Shown piece after piece: positions 16,733 through 26,236 of a DNA stretch of 64,000 bases. Position numbers and translations under genes: made by a program. The stretch covers positions 20,307 to 84,306 of the forward strand of contig DATLZU010000049.1 in NCBI GenBank assembly GCA_035573855.1. The letters are read 5' to 3'. Position 1 is the stretch's first letter. Each line of letters begins with the position of its first letter. The notes beneath the pieces were generated by a model. It worked only from the letters and a program-made list of their open reading frames with translations, was not told the DNA's origin and did not search any database. Source of the stretch: DATLZU01 sp035573855. Its GTDB lineage: Bacteria; Nitrospirota; Nitrospiria; Nitrospirales; Nitrospiraceae.

Positions 16733-17938
16733 ATGGACACGCCGGAAGCGTCTGTCCGGCCCAGCATGCCAATCGCCGACGAGGAGGTAAGCCTGCTCGA
16801 CTACTGGCGGATGATCTGGCGACGCCGGTGGCTCATCGCGTCGGTGTTTCTCGCGTGTACCGTTGCGGCAGGGGTGATCAGCCTTCTCCAGCCGAAGATT
16901 TACGAATCGACGGCGACCTTGCTCCCTTCGCTGGAATCCAAGGAAGGCCTCGGCAGTTTGATGGCGCTGTCGCAGGCGGCCGGTGCCGCGCAGAGTCTCG
17001 GCATTAGCTTGCCCGGCACGCCGGCGACGCCGACCGATCTGTTCGTGGCGATGCTGAAATCGCGCGTCATGGCCGATGCCGTCATCCAGCGGTTTGATCT
17101 CCTAACCTACTACGGCACGAAAACCATGCAGGAGACGCGCAAGGCCCTCGAAGGCGATACCACGATCAGAGTCACGAAGGAGAAGGTCATCCAGATTACC
17201 GTGGCCTCGAAAGATCCGCAGCTAGCCGCAGACGTCGCGAACTTCTATGTTTCGAACCTTGACCATCTCAATCGCACCTTGAATGTCAGCAAAGCCTCGC
17301 ACAACCGGGCCTTCATCGAAAAGCGGCTCGCCGAGACTCACACCAACCTGGTGCGGGCGGAGGAAGCACTCAAGGAGTTTCAAACCCACAACAAAACCGT
17401 GGCAGTAGAAGCGCAATCGAAAGCCATGATCGAGGCCGCCGCGACGTTGCAGGGGCAAATTACCGCGCAAGAGGTCCAGCTCCAAGTGATGAACACCTAC
17501 CTCTCACCGGATAATCCGGAAGTGGCCCGCGTGCGGTCCAGTCTTGAGGAATTGCGCAAACAGCTCTATCTGCTGGAATCCGGCAGGGGGGGGAAAGGTA
17601 TGCTGCCAGGCGATCGCCTGCACCCGGCGATGGTGACCGTGCCGACCTTGGCCCTGGAGTATGGACGCCTCATGCGCGAGCTCAAAGTGCAAGAAACGCT
17701 GTACACGCTCCTGACCTCGCAGCTCGAACAGGCCAAATTGCAGGAGGCGCGTGATACGCCGACCGTACAAGTTCTCGACCCGGCCGTGCCCGCCGAAAAG
17801 AAGAGCAGACCCCGGGTCACCTTGAACGTCCTGTTAGCCGGCGTCCTCTCGCTGTTCGTTGGTATTTTTCTCGCCTTTTTCCTCGACTATGTGGACCGCC
17901 TCAAGGGCCGCGTCGCGTCCGAAGCGATCCAGCCATAA
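16733..17938 (+). CDS. Chain-length determinant protein, Wzz/GNVR family
   Basis: 401 residues with two membrane segments: WLIASVFLACTVAAGVISLL near residue 34 and VLLAGVLSLFVGIFLAFFLD near the C-terminus. The periplasmic part includes a coiled-coil stretch (KRLAETHTNLVRAEEALKEF) and the C-terminal GNVR-like region (PALEYGRLMRELKVQE-type sequence, then VLDPAVPAEKKSRPR just before the second membrane segment). Wzz proteins set polymer length through interaction with Wzy and the export channel. No tyrosine-kinase domain is fused and none is encoded next to it. The stop lies 3 bases from that of the convergent ilvD gene. Confidence 0.88.
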   Translation: MDTPEASVRPSMPIADEEVSLLDYWRMIWRRRWLIASVFLACTVAAGVISLLQPKIYESTATLLPSLESKEGLGSLMALSQAAGAAQSLGISLPGTPATPTDLFVAMLKSRVMADAVIQRFDLLTYYGTKTMQETRKALEGDTTIRVTKEKVIQITVASKDPQLAADVANFYVSNLDHLNRTLNVSKASHNRAFIEKRLAETHTNLVRAEEALKEFQTHNKTVAVEAQSKAMIEAAATLQGQITAQEVQLQVMNTYLSPDNPEVARVRSSLEELRKQLYLLESGRGGKGMLPGDRLHPAMVTVPTLALEYGRLMRELKVQETLYTLLTSQLEQAKLQEARDTPTVQVLDPAVPAEKKSRPRVTLNVLLAGVLSLFVGIFLAFFLDYVDRLKGRVASEAIQP

Positions 17939-17941
17939 GGA

Positions 17942-19615
<1,674 letters not shown>

Positions 19616-19813
19616 AGGACTCCTGTTCGCTTGTGACGCGCCCAGCTGGTGCATGCTGTCCTCGCGATCCGACCGAGGACGGAGCGGCAGGCTGGCTGCG
19701 TCCGGGGAATGTCTCACAGAAGACGATCGCTGGTCAATCGGGGAGGGCGAACGACGATGGGCACCCCCCGATCGGTTGGACGAACCGAATCGGAGGGTGT
19801 TGATGATGCGAGA

Positions 19814-20656
19814 TCAACCGCGCGGCGACTGCGGGGGAATGGCGATGTCGCCGACCTTATTCTCATTGTCCAGTAACAGGATGACCTGTTCGCCCGGTCG
19901 GACTTGCTTTAATTTGTCCTGGACGAACGGCCGGACTTCATAGAACTTCTCCTCGCCGCGAGTGGTCCGAACCGATATCCAGTTCGTGGGCTTCACGATC
20001 GTGCCTTCAATCCGCTGATAGGCGGCCTTGGGTGGAGATTTTCGCCACGCTGCCGCCGCCTGTTGCAAGACCTGGTCGCTGCCGAACGTGGCGTCGATGA
20101 GTTTATTCGTCTGGTCGATCAGGAACACCGCCTGAGCATGAAGGGGAAGAGCCGCGACCTTACTCCGCGCCAACGGACGAATCTCATAGGTGTGCTCCGT
20201 CCCATCCTCGGACTTGATGACCGCCCATTCGTGGCCGACCGGAAGCGGCTGGGCCAATTGCCCTTTCACGATCCGATACCAGGTCGGCTGGCCGAGCAGA
20301 TGGTAATCGATGACCAGGTTTTGGTCATTGACCGCGATCTCCAGCCGGTCGCCTTTCTTCAGTGACGGGATCCCCTTCTCCATCGCTTCTTTGATCGGGA
20401 GGAACCGCGGTTCGACTTCGCCGGTATTCACGCGGATCATGTCGCCGATCACCTGCTCAACGGTTCCTTGCAGAATCCGATCGCCTGGCAACAGAACCAC
20501 TGGGGGAAAAGGCTCGGTGTTGAGAGGAGTCGAGTGGCCGGACGATGACGCGGTCGCGCCTGCGTTCGGAATGGATGTCGACGCGCCAAAGAGAAACGCC
20601 ATCATCACGGCAAGGATACACACTCGGCTGCGAATGACGGTGCTGACTCTCTGCAT
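19814..20656 (-). CDS. Secreted protein of unknown function
   Basis: 280 residues with a signal peptide (VCILAVMMAFLFGASTSIPN, cleavage near residue 36). The mature part contains three related blocks that look like short beta-rich modules: ILQGTVEQVIGDMIRVNTGE, then a HTYEIRPLARSK segment, and KFYEVRPFVQDKLKQVRPG. Each pairs a G-T/I-V strand with a Y-E-I/V-R-P strand, suggesting repeated small barrels. No family is recognised. AAGGAGG lies 6 bases before the ATG; a TTG 6 bases further upstream is a poorer choice. It is monocistronic, with its own promoter candidate. Confidence 0.75.
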   Translation of the reverse strand: MQRVSTVIRSRVCILAVMMAFLFGASTSIPNAGATASSSGHSTPLNTEPFPPVVLLPGDRILQGTVEQVIGDMIRVNTGEVEPRFLPIKEAMEKGIPSLKKGDRLEIAVNDQNLVIDYHLLGQPTWYRIVKGQLAQPLPVGHEWAVIKSEDGTEHTYEIRPLARSKVAALPLHAQAVFLIDQTNKLIDATFGSDQVLQQAAAAWRKSPPKAAYQRIEGTIVKPTNWISVRTTRGEEKFYEVRPFVQDKLKQVRPGEQVILLLDNENKVGDIAIPPQSPRG

Positions 20657-20690
20657 GTGCAACCTCCTTTCCTGAACGAAAGCGAGGTGT

Positions 20691-20718
20691 TAGATAACGC
20701 AACCTGTCGGCAAGTCAA
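20691..20718 (-). promoter_or_regulatory. Putative promoter of the secreted protein gene
   Basis: On the - strand TTGACT (20718-20713) and TATCTA (20696-20691) are 16 bases apart, followed after about 35 bases by the ribosome site and ATG at 20656. Confidence 0.35.
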
Positions 20719-20773
20719 GGGAAACCAAGACGGACAAGCAGATCAGATGGACTAGGGCAATAGGACCAAAGAC

Positions 20774-21511
20774 TCAGTCGTCAGGAGACTCGCCGCGGTC
20801 GTCGTAATACTTCTCGCGGTAGATGGGGCAGAGACCCTTCTTGTTGACGAGGGCAGTGACGTCTCTGATCATGCCACTGTTGCCGCACAGGTAGACGGCC
20901 AGATGCTTCACCGAGGTCAACCGTTCTTCAACGAGTGTCGTGACGCGCCCGACCGGACCGCTCCACTGCGCCTGCGGACGGGACAACGTGATGACATAGC
21001 TGAAGTGAGGGTGGCGCTTAGCCACGGCGCTCAGTTCGTCCTGGTAGTACACGTCGCGTTCGCTTCGCAGCCCCCAATACAGAGTGACGCGCCGCTCGAA
21101 GCCGCGTTCGAGCCGGTCTTCGATCATAGATCGGATCGGCGCGATGCCGGTGCCGGTCGCGACGAAGAGCAGATCCCGGGCCGGATCGTCCCGCACGTAG
21201 AACGCGCCGGCGGGACCTTTGAAGCGCGTCTCATCGCCCAGGCGGAGACTGAAGAGGTAGGTGGAGCCAGGACCGCCGGGAACGAGGTTGAACAGCAGTG
21301 TGATCAGGTCCGGCCGACTCGGTGTGGAGACGATGGAGTATGGCCGGGTTACCGGCCGATGGAGTGTCGGATGGATGACCTCGAACGATACAAACTGTCC
21401 CGCCTTGAAGTCGATCTTGGGCGGGGCGAGCAGGCGGAGCACCAGTTCCCGCACATCGTGGGTCAGGTCCCGGACTTGCTCGACACGGGCCTGGAATAGT
21501 TGAATGGCCAT
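20774..21511 (-). CDS. Ferredoxin/flavodoxin-NADP reductase-like FAD oxidoreductase
   Basis: About 245 residues. The FAD-binding barrel has the RPYSIVS motif near residue 56 (RxYS(T/I)xS). The pyridine-nucleotide domain has FVATGTGIAPIRSM near residue 117 and YLCGNSGMIRDV near the end, matching the family's GTGIAP and CGxxxMI blocks. The final residues (CPIYREKYYDD) lack an added iron-sulfur domain, so the protein should pass electrons between NAD(P)H and a separate ferredoxin or flavodoxin. I prefer the ATG at 21511 (MAIQLFQARVEQV) over one 36 bases further upstream because the barrel begins there. It is transcribed away from the small membrane protein gene at 21632. Confidence 0.85.
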   Translation of the reverse strand: MAIQLFQARVEQVRDLTHDVRELVLRLLAPPKIDFKAGQFVSFEVIHPTLHRPVTRPYSIVSTPSRPDLITLLFNLVPGGPGSTYLFSLRLGDETRFKGPAGAFYVRDDPARDLLFVATGTGIAPIRSMIEDRLERGFERRVTLYWGLRSERDVYYQDELSAVAKRHPHFSYVITLSRPQAQWSGPVGRVTTLVEERLTSVKHLAVYLCGNSGMIRDVTALVNKKGLCPIYREKYYDDRGESPDD

Positions 21512-21631
21512 GGGGGTGCGTTCCTCATCAATAAAAAATAAAATCAAAAACGAAGACCGGCTCCGGTCGGAGACATGGCTTGATTTTCGTCCGAGGCGGG
21601 TTATGGATACAAGCAGTTGGAGGACCGCTCG

Positions 21632-21865
21632 ATGTGGAAAGCGGTGTCGCAGCGTTGGCTGGCGTGGCCGGTGGCCTTCACGTGGTTTGGCCCCGCGCGG
21701 GCCTGGGCGGCGGAGTGGACGTCGGACGCGGATGCCTTCTCCGCGGTGGTCGCCGGGCTGGTGTTGGTCGTCTTTTGTCTCAGCGCGGCGTATTCGTTCT
21801 GGGAGGAGCGAAGGCGGGCGCCGGTGTCCAAGGTCGTCCGTGATCGGCTCCGCAAGGCGGCCTGA
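21632..21865 (+). CDS. Small membrane protein of unknown function
   Basis: 77 residues. An N-terminal hydrophobic stretch ending ARAWA resembles a signal peptide, and a second hydrophobic segment (AVVAGLVLVVFCLSAAYSFW) is followed by a basic tail (EERRRAPVSKVVRDRLRKAA). It probably spans the inner membrane with the tail in the cytoplasm. GGAGG lies 8 bases before this ATG; an ATG 15 bases upstream is inside the ribosome site region and less likely. It is monocistronic and ends at a strong hairpin. No family is recognised. Confidence 0.6.
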   Translation: MWKAVSQRWLAWPVAFTWFGPARAWAAEWTSDADAFSAVVAGLVLVVFCLSAAYSFWEERRRAPVSKVVRDRLRKAA

Positions 21866-21870
21866 GCCAA

Positions 21871-21904
21871 CAGGGCTGGCGCCGCTTGCGCGGCGCCAGC
21901 CCTG
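21871..21904. terminator. Strong 15-bp hairpin between convergent genes
   Basis: CAGGGCTGGCGCCGC, loop TTGC, then the exact complement GCGGCGCCAGCCCTG. It starts 5 bases after the small membrane protein stop and sits 18 bases from the stop of the convergent PepSY gene, so it could terminate both. There is no T-tract. Confidence 0.65.
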
Positions 21905-21921
21905 TCGTCGCGCGATTCCCG

Positions 21922-22269
21922 TTATTTGCCCTTCTCTTTGCCTTTCTTCTTCTCGCCTTTCTGCTCTTCTTTCTTGTCTTCGGTATCGATCACGTCACCC
22001 GTGGCGGCGTCGATATGGACTTCGGTGACTTTGTTATCGGCGCCGACGATCTCCACCTCCCAGACCGTCTTACCGTGCTTCTTCTCCAATTCGGCCTCGA
22101 CCACCGTGCCCTGCACCTTCTCCGAAGCCGTCTTGATCGCCTGGTCGATGCTGACTTTGGCGTCTTTCACCAGTTCCGAGACCTTACCTTTGTCATCGCT
22201 CCAAGCCGACGTGTGGAACGCCAGCAGCGAGCCTATGACGGTCACCGCCATGATCCCATACCTGCGCAT
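21922..22269 (-). CDS. PepSY-domain periplasmic protein
   Basis: 115 residues. A signal peptide (MAVTVIGSLLAFHTSAWS) precedes a PepSY-like fold: SIDQAIKTASEKVQGTVVEA then KTVWEVEIVGADNKVTEVHI with DAATGDVI. PepSY proteins bind or inhibit peptidases or sense conditions in the periplasm. The tail is nearly all Lys, Glu and Gly and probably disordered. AGGAGG lies 6 bases before the ATG. It follows the Spy/CpxP-like gene by 21 bases and is likely its operon partner, which hints at an envelope or metal stress role. Confidence 0.85.
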   Translation of the reverse strand: MRRYGIMAVTVIGSLLAFHTSAWSDDKGKVSELVKDAKVSIDQAIKTASEKVQGTVVEAELEKKHGKTVWEVEIVGADNKVTEVHIDAATGDVIDTEDKKEEQKGEKKKGKEKGK

Positions 22270-22290
22270 CGTACACCTCCTGTCGGATGA

Positions 22291-22872
22291 TCAGTTGGCC
22301 TTCCCGTCGTCCTTCTTGGGTTCTCCTTTGGGACTTCCGTGACGGCGGCCGGCGCTCTTGTGCTCTTGCATCATTTTTTCGTGTATCCCCTTTTGTTTTT
22401 CCCGTTGTTCGGGCGTCAACAGTGCGAGCGCCTCCCGGCGGGCCTTGATGGCGGCCAAGCGAAGCCCGACCTGCAGCTCTTCGCTTTGCTTTAGCTTGGC
22501 CTCGATGGCGGCAAGGTCGGACTTGTCGTCTTCGACCAAGGCGCGCAGTTCGCGCTCGGCGATCTGAATGTCCGCCTCGCTCTTGATGCGGGTCTTGTCC
22601 AGGTTGAGTTGCAACTCCTTGAGCTTGCCGACCTGCTCGTCGGTCAGTCCGATGTCTTTCTGGTGCCTCAACAGGTGGCGGATCAGGTGGGACGTGCTGC
22701 CGTGTAGCATCATGCCCATCCCCATGCCGTGGCCGCCGTAGCCGTCTTTGCCATACCCGTTCCTGCTGTGTTGGTCGGCCGGTGGATCGGCCCATACGGG
22801 TTGCAAGCTGAACGCCACCAGAACCAAGGTTGCCAGGCTCATCGAGCAGACAGTGACCGCGGGTCTTTTCAT
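22291..22872 (-). CDS. Spy/CpxP-like periplasmic protein
   Basis: 193 residues with a signal peptide ending LQPVWA. A Gly/Met/His-rich stretch (GYGGHGMGMGMMLHG) comes next and could bind metal. The long helical body contains two LTxxQ motifs (LTDEQVGKLKEL near residue 77 and LTPEQREKQ near residue 153), the mark of the Spy/CpxP/zinc-resistance family. These proteins act as ATP-independent periplasmic chaperones or metal-stress adaptors. AAGGAGG is 5 bases before the ATG at 22872; a GTG one codon earlier is possible. The PepSY gene follows in the same direction and MarC lies 45 bases upstream. Confidence 0.85.
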   Translation of the reverse strand: MKRPAVTVCSMSLATLVLVAFSLQPVWADPPADQHSRNGYGKDGYGGHGMGMGMMLHGSTSHLIRHLLRHQKDIGLTDEQVGKLKELQLNLDKTRIKSEADIQIAERELRALVEDDKSDLAAIEAKLKQSEELQVGLRLAAIKARREALALLTPEQREKQKGIHEKMMQEHKSAGRRHGSPKGEPKKDDGKAN

Positions 22873-22917
22873 CACGCCCTCCTTTTTTTACAGTGAAGTG
22901 CCGACGTCCATTTTATC

Positions 22918-23553
22918 TTATTTGCCGAGCAATCCGCCCTCGTGCTTGAGCGCGTTGAACATGAACTGCACGGCGACTGCCGCTAGGATCAATCCCATGA
23001 GCCGGGTGATGATGCGTTCAGCGATGGGGCTCAGCCGGCGTGCGCCGGTGCCGGCCAACGCCAATGTCGCGTAGCTGGTCACTCCGACCAGCATCAAGCA
23101 GCCCAGCAACACCGCTCGTTGCGACCAGTTCCTCGCCTGCGATTCCAACAAGATCACCGTGGAGATGGCGCCTGGTCCGGCCAGCATGGGCATGGCCAGC
23201 GGGGTGACCGCGATGTCGTCCTTGTCCCGCCCGGCCGCTCGCTCGACTTCCGTCTCCTGCACCGCCGATCGTTGCGCGCGGAGCATGTCGAGCGCGACCA
23301 GAAGCAGCACCAGCGCACCGGCTACCTGAAACGCCGGCAAGGTGACACCGAGCAATGTGAACAGCCTCTGCCCGATGAAGGCGAAACCGGCCAGCAAGCC
23401 GACGGCGACCGTGCAGGCGACCCGCGCGGTGCGAAGCCGCTCCGCCGGGGAGTCGCGCGCCGTCATCGCCAGGAAAGCTGGCACCGCCGCGATCGGATCG
23501 ACAATGACGAAGAGCGAGCTGAATGCGAACAACGCGTATTCGACCAGCGTCAT
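22918..23553 (-). CDS. MarC-family integral membrane protein
   Basis: 211 residues with about six membrane segments. FSSLFVIVDPIAAVPAFLAMT near residue 10 and the ITPLAMPMLAGPGAIST-type block near residue 116 (VTPLAMPMLAGPGAISTVIL) are the conserved MarC signatures. The family was once linked to multiple antibiotic resistance, but the transported substrate is not settled. It lies between the DnaJ-like gene (40 bases upstream) and the Spy-like gene, all in one direction, so cotranscription is plausible. Confidence 0.9.
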   Translation of the reverse strand: MTLVEYALFAFSSLFVIVDPIAAVPAFLAMTARDSPAERLRTARVACTVAVGLLAGFAFIGQRLFTLLGVTLPAFQVAGALVLLLVALDMLRAQRSAVQETEVERAAGRDKDDIAVTPLAMPMLAGPGAISTVILLESQARNWSQRAVLLGCLMLVGVTSYATLALAGTGARRLSPIAERIITRLMGLILAAVAVQFMFNALKHEGGLLGK

Positions 23554-23592
23554 CGGATCGGGTGGGCGCCTGGTCGCCGGCTCCCTCGGCTC

Positions 23593-24621
23593 TCAGACTC
23601 GGCGAGCCGCCGCGAGCAGGTCCGCGCGCGGATCGGGATGCGGGAATCGGCCGAGTTGCTCGTACAGTTTGCGTTCTTCTTCCGTCAGCGTCGGCGGCAT
23701 CACGATCTGCAGCGTCAAAAACAGATCGCCATGGCCGCCTGACGCGGTGGGAAGGCCTTTGCCTTTGAGCCGGAGCTTGGCGCCGGCTTTGCTGCCCGGC
23801 GGAACTTTGACTTTGACCGGTTCCGTCAGGGTCGGGACCAGCACGTCCGCCCCCAACGCCGCTTCCCACGGCCACACCGGCAGCGTCACGTGCACGTCAC
23901 TGCCTTGCCGGCGAAACACGCCGTCGTCATCGATGTGGACCCGCAGATAGAGGTCACCCGGCTTGCCGCCGTTCACCCCCGGATGGCCTTTCCCCGCCAC
24001 GCGGACTCTGGTGCCTTCCTGCACACCGGCCGGAATTCTCACCTCGATGGTGCGCGTCTCCTGGCGTGCGCCGGATCCCAGACAGGTCGGACAAGACCGC
24101 CCCCTCATGATTCCCGTTCCGCCACAGACGGAACACGGGATTGTCTCGGACAGCGTCAGCCGCCGCGTGACGCCGGTCAGGACTTCGCGGAGCGAAAGAT
24201 GGATGTCGGTTTCTAGGTCCTCGCCCTGGACCGCAAACCCGCGCGCGGTGCCCGCACTCCGTCCCCGCCGGCCGAAAAAGGTCTCGAAGATGTCGCTGAA
24301 CGCCTCGGCGTCGCCGAACGAGAATTCAGTTCCTGCTCCGGCCCGCGCTTGCGCCTCTTGTCTGGCCTTTTCGTAGGCTTCCGCCTGTTCCCAGTTGTGC
24401 CCGTACCGATCGTATTTTTTGCGCTTGTCCGGATCGGAAAGGACCTCGTGCGCCTCGTTCAGTTCTTTGAACTTCCTTTCCATCTCCGCCTTGCGGCTGC
24501 CGCTGTGCAGGTCGGGATGATACAAGCGCGCGAGCCGGCGGTAGGCTTTCTTGATGTCCTCTTGGGTGGCCGTGCGCGGCACACCGAGCACTTCGTAATA
24601 ATCCCGTTGAATCGTTGCCAT
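23593..24621 (-). CDS. DnaJ-like co-chaperone with a partial zinc finger
   Basis: 342 residues. The J domain (residues 5-75) has YHPD with the HPD tripeptide needed to stimulate DnaK ATPase. A linker (residues 75-150) with GAGTEFSFGDAEAFSDIF and FFGRRGRS follows. Only two CxxCxGxG motifs are present (CSVCGGTG and CPTCLGSG) instead of four, so the finger can form one zinc site. The two C-terminal substrate-binding barrels follow (EVRIPAGVQEGTRVRVAGKG and KVKVPPGSKAGAKLRLKGKG). It is thus intermediate between DnaJ and CbpA types. No dnaK or grpE is nearby. Confidence 0.9.
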   Translation of the reverse strand: MATIQRDYYEVLGVPRTATQEDIKKAYRRLARLYHPDLHSGSRKAEMERKFKELNEAHEVLSDPDKRKKYDRYGHNWEQAEAYEKARQEAQARAGAGTEFSFGDAEAFSDIFETFFGRRGRSAGTARGFAVQGEDLETDIHLSLREVLTGVTRRLTLSETIPCSVCGGTGIMRGRSCPTCLGSGARQETRTIEVRIPAGVQEGTRVRVAGKGHPGVNGGKPGDLYLRVHIDDDGVFRRQGSDVHVTLPVWPWEAALGADVLVPTLTEPVKVKVPPGSKAGAKLRLKGKGLPTASGGHGDLFLTLQIVMPPTLTEEERKLYEQLGRFPHPDPRADLLAAARRV

Positions 24622-24950
24622 GTTCAGGCGCGATGAGAAAACGTTGTGATTGAGTGATTAGGGGTGCCCGCGTAATTGGGCCACGACTGAAGCGCCGTCT
24701 GCTTTCATTGACGCGAAGACTCCATTAATTATTATTGATGGCATTACTCTCTGCCTGAGACCTTCCCTCCCTGGAAAAGGGGGAAGAGAGGGTGAGGTAT
24801 AGCCCATGGCTTTGGGCTGCTCGCAGTTGGCTCTTCGAACCGCAGCTTACGGGGTCGCGCGGTTCTATTCAAGTGGGGGCACGCATCCAATAGGAAGCGC
24901 GGGCAACGAACAGCCCGGACCCTTTGCTTTTTGCGGCCCACCGTCAGTGA
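24622..24950. other. Intergenic stretch without a supported gene
   Basis: 329 bases between the DnaJ-like and TtuA-like genes. It contains a near-palindrome around 24722-24741 (CCATTAAT with one mismatch in its partner) and a partly self-complementary CCTTCCCTCCC / GGGGAAGAGAGGG stretch near 24760-24800 that could be a repeat or a terminator remnant. No frame shows coding character. Confidence 0.4.
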
Positions 24951-25901
24951 TCAACTGCCGGTGGTTCGCGAGTGGCTGACCTTCGCGCGCGCCATCATCT
25001 TGCAATAGGAGCACATCTCGGCTGTCGTAGGCTGGCCGCAGGCGGCGCAAGGATGGAGCGAAGCCCGGTCTTTTTCCGTCATGGAGGACGCCGCCGGTCG
25101 CTCTTTCGCCTGCCGTTCCAGAAAGCCCCAATAGAATCGCTGCTTCGTGCCGGGAGATTCCGTCTCCAGTCGGTTCAAGACGTCCTTGTAGAGGAGCATT
25201 TTGGAGCCCTTGGCCATCGGGCATTCTTCGACGATGTAGTCGATCTTGTTCAGCACCGCATAGGCGGCGACCTCGCGTTCAGCCAGGCGGTACAGCGGCT
25301 TCACCTTTTTGGCAAAGCCTTCTACCGATGCGGGCAGGCTGGGCCCCTGCTTGTCTAAGTAGTCGTCCTGCCAGTGGAGGACGTTGCCGAGCAGCCGGGC
25401 GGCTTCATCGTCGAGATTGTGGCCGGTCGCCATCACATCATACTCCCGCTCGATCGCCGCGCGGTTGAACTGATAGCGCTTGATCGTCCCGCACGTCGAA
25501 CACGTCGGACGATGAACCAGATCGGCCAGTTCGCGGATGCCCGCGCCTTCTTCCTGTTCGACCTTATGGATATGGAGCGTCGCGCCGTACGTGGCGGCGA
25601 CGGTGTCGGCGAAGGTCTGCACCTTTTGCTGCGACCGCTCCGAATAACTCCCGATCCCAAGATTGACGTAGAGCGCATCGGCGCGGTAGCCGAGCTTGAG
25701 CAGGATATCCCACAGCGCGAGACTGTCCTTCCCGCCGGAAACGGCGACCAGGATGCGGTCCTGCTTGCCGAACATCCGCTCGGCCTTGATCGCGCGCGCG
25801 ACCTGGTCGTGGACGAACTCGGTGAAGCAGGGGTTGCAGAACGCCGCGTTGTGCCGTGGCAGCCCGATGACCGCTTTCGTGTGACATTTGATGCAGCGCA
25901 T
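24951..25901 (-). CDS. ttuA: tRNA 2-thiolation enzyme, TtuA/Ncs6 family
   Basis: 316 residues. N-terminal zinc finger: MRCIKCHTKA (CxxC) with FCNPC (CxxC). The PP-loop VAVSGGKDSLALWD near residue 51 binds ATP to adenylate the uridine. TCSTCGTIKR near residue 132 holds the CxxC that, with a Cys near residue 225 (EECPMAKGSK), ligates the catalytic Fe-S cluster. The C-terminal finger is HPCAACG / MCSYCK. This is the full TtuA-type layout, an enzyme that makes 2-thiouridine in tRNA with sulfur carried on a ubiquitin-like protein. A small Gly-Gly-ending carrier gene lies 97 bases upstream. TtuA targets U54, while the related Ncs6 targets U34; sequence alone does not decide which. Confidence 0.85.
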   Translation of the reverse strand: MRCIKCHTKAVIGLPRHNAAFCNPCFTEFVHDQVARAIKAERMFGKQDRILVAVSGGKDSLALWDILLKLGYRADALYVNLGIGSYSERSQQKVQTFADTVAATYGATLHIHKVEQEEGAGIRELADLVHRPTCSTCGTIKRYQFNRAAIEREYDVMATGHNLDDEAARLLGNVLHWQDDYLDKQGPSLPASVEGFAKKVKPLYRLAEREVAAYAVLNKIDYIVEECPMAKGSKMLLYKDVLNRLETESPGTKQRFYWGFLERQAKERPAASSMTEKDRASLHPCAACGQPTTAEMCSYCKMMARAKVSHSRTTGS

Positions 25902-25913
25902 ATCTCGGAGTTG

Positions 25914-25987
25914 ACTCGGTTGTTTAGTTTATCTGGTGAGTTGGCGGAGTCCGCGCACGAGATCAACCAAACGAACCCAACAAACGA
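25914..25987. repeat. Imperfect inverted repeat between the sulfur-carrier and TtuA genes
   Basis: The left arm (TTGTTTAGTTTATCTGGT) and the reverse complement of the right arm (TTGTTGGGTTCGTTTGGT) match at most positions, with a GC-rich centre. It may be a dispersed palindromic element or an attenuator ahead of the TtuA-like gene. Confidence 0.45.
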
Positions 25988-25998
25988 AGCGTCCCGGT

Positions 25999-26193
25999 TC
26001 AGCCTCCCGAAATGACGGGTCGCACTTCCACGCTGTCCGTGTCGGCCAGCAGCTCGTCCTCGGTGACCAGGTCGTCGCCGCGGATCACGAGGTGCGCCTC
26101 GGCAATGAGGTTCAACTCGCGCAGCAACTCACGGACGCGCTTGGGCCCTTTGATTTCGACAGAGCGTTCCGGATGACTAAGCCGGACCTGCAT
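25999..26193 (-). CDS. Ubiquitin-like sulfur carrier protein (TtuB/ThiS/MoaD type)
   Basis: 64 residues with a beta-grasp pattern: MQVRLSHPERSVEIKG (strands), VRELLRELNL (helix), HLVIRGDDLVTEDELL, then VEVRPVISGG. The exact Gly-Gly C-terminus is the site that receives sulfur as a thiocarboxylate after adenylation by a MoeB/ThiF-type enzyme. The neighbouring TtuA-like gene makes TtuB the best match; ThiS and MoaD are less likely because no thiamin or molybdopterin genes are near. The activating E1-like enzyme is not in this window. The ATG has no strong ribosome site; galT ends 43 bases upstream, so translation may depend on that transcript. Confidence 0.8.
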   Translation of the reverse strand: MQVRLSHPERSVEIKGPKRVRELLRELNLIAEAHLVIRGDDLVTEDELLADTDSVEVRPVISGG

Positions 26194-26236
26194 GCCACCA
26201 TGATACGGGGAGGAAGAGAGGCGAGGCAATACCGCT

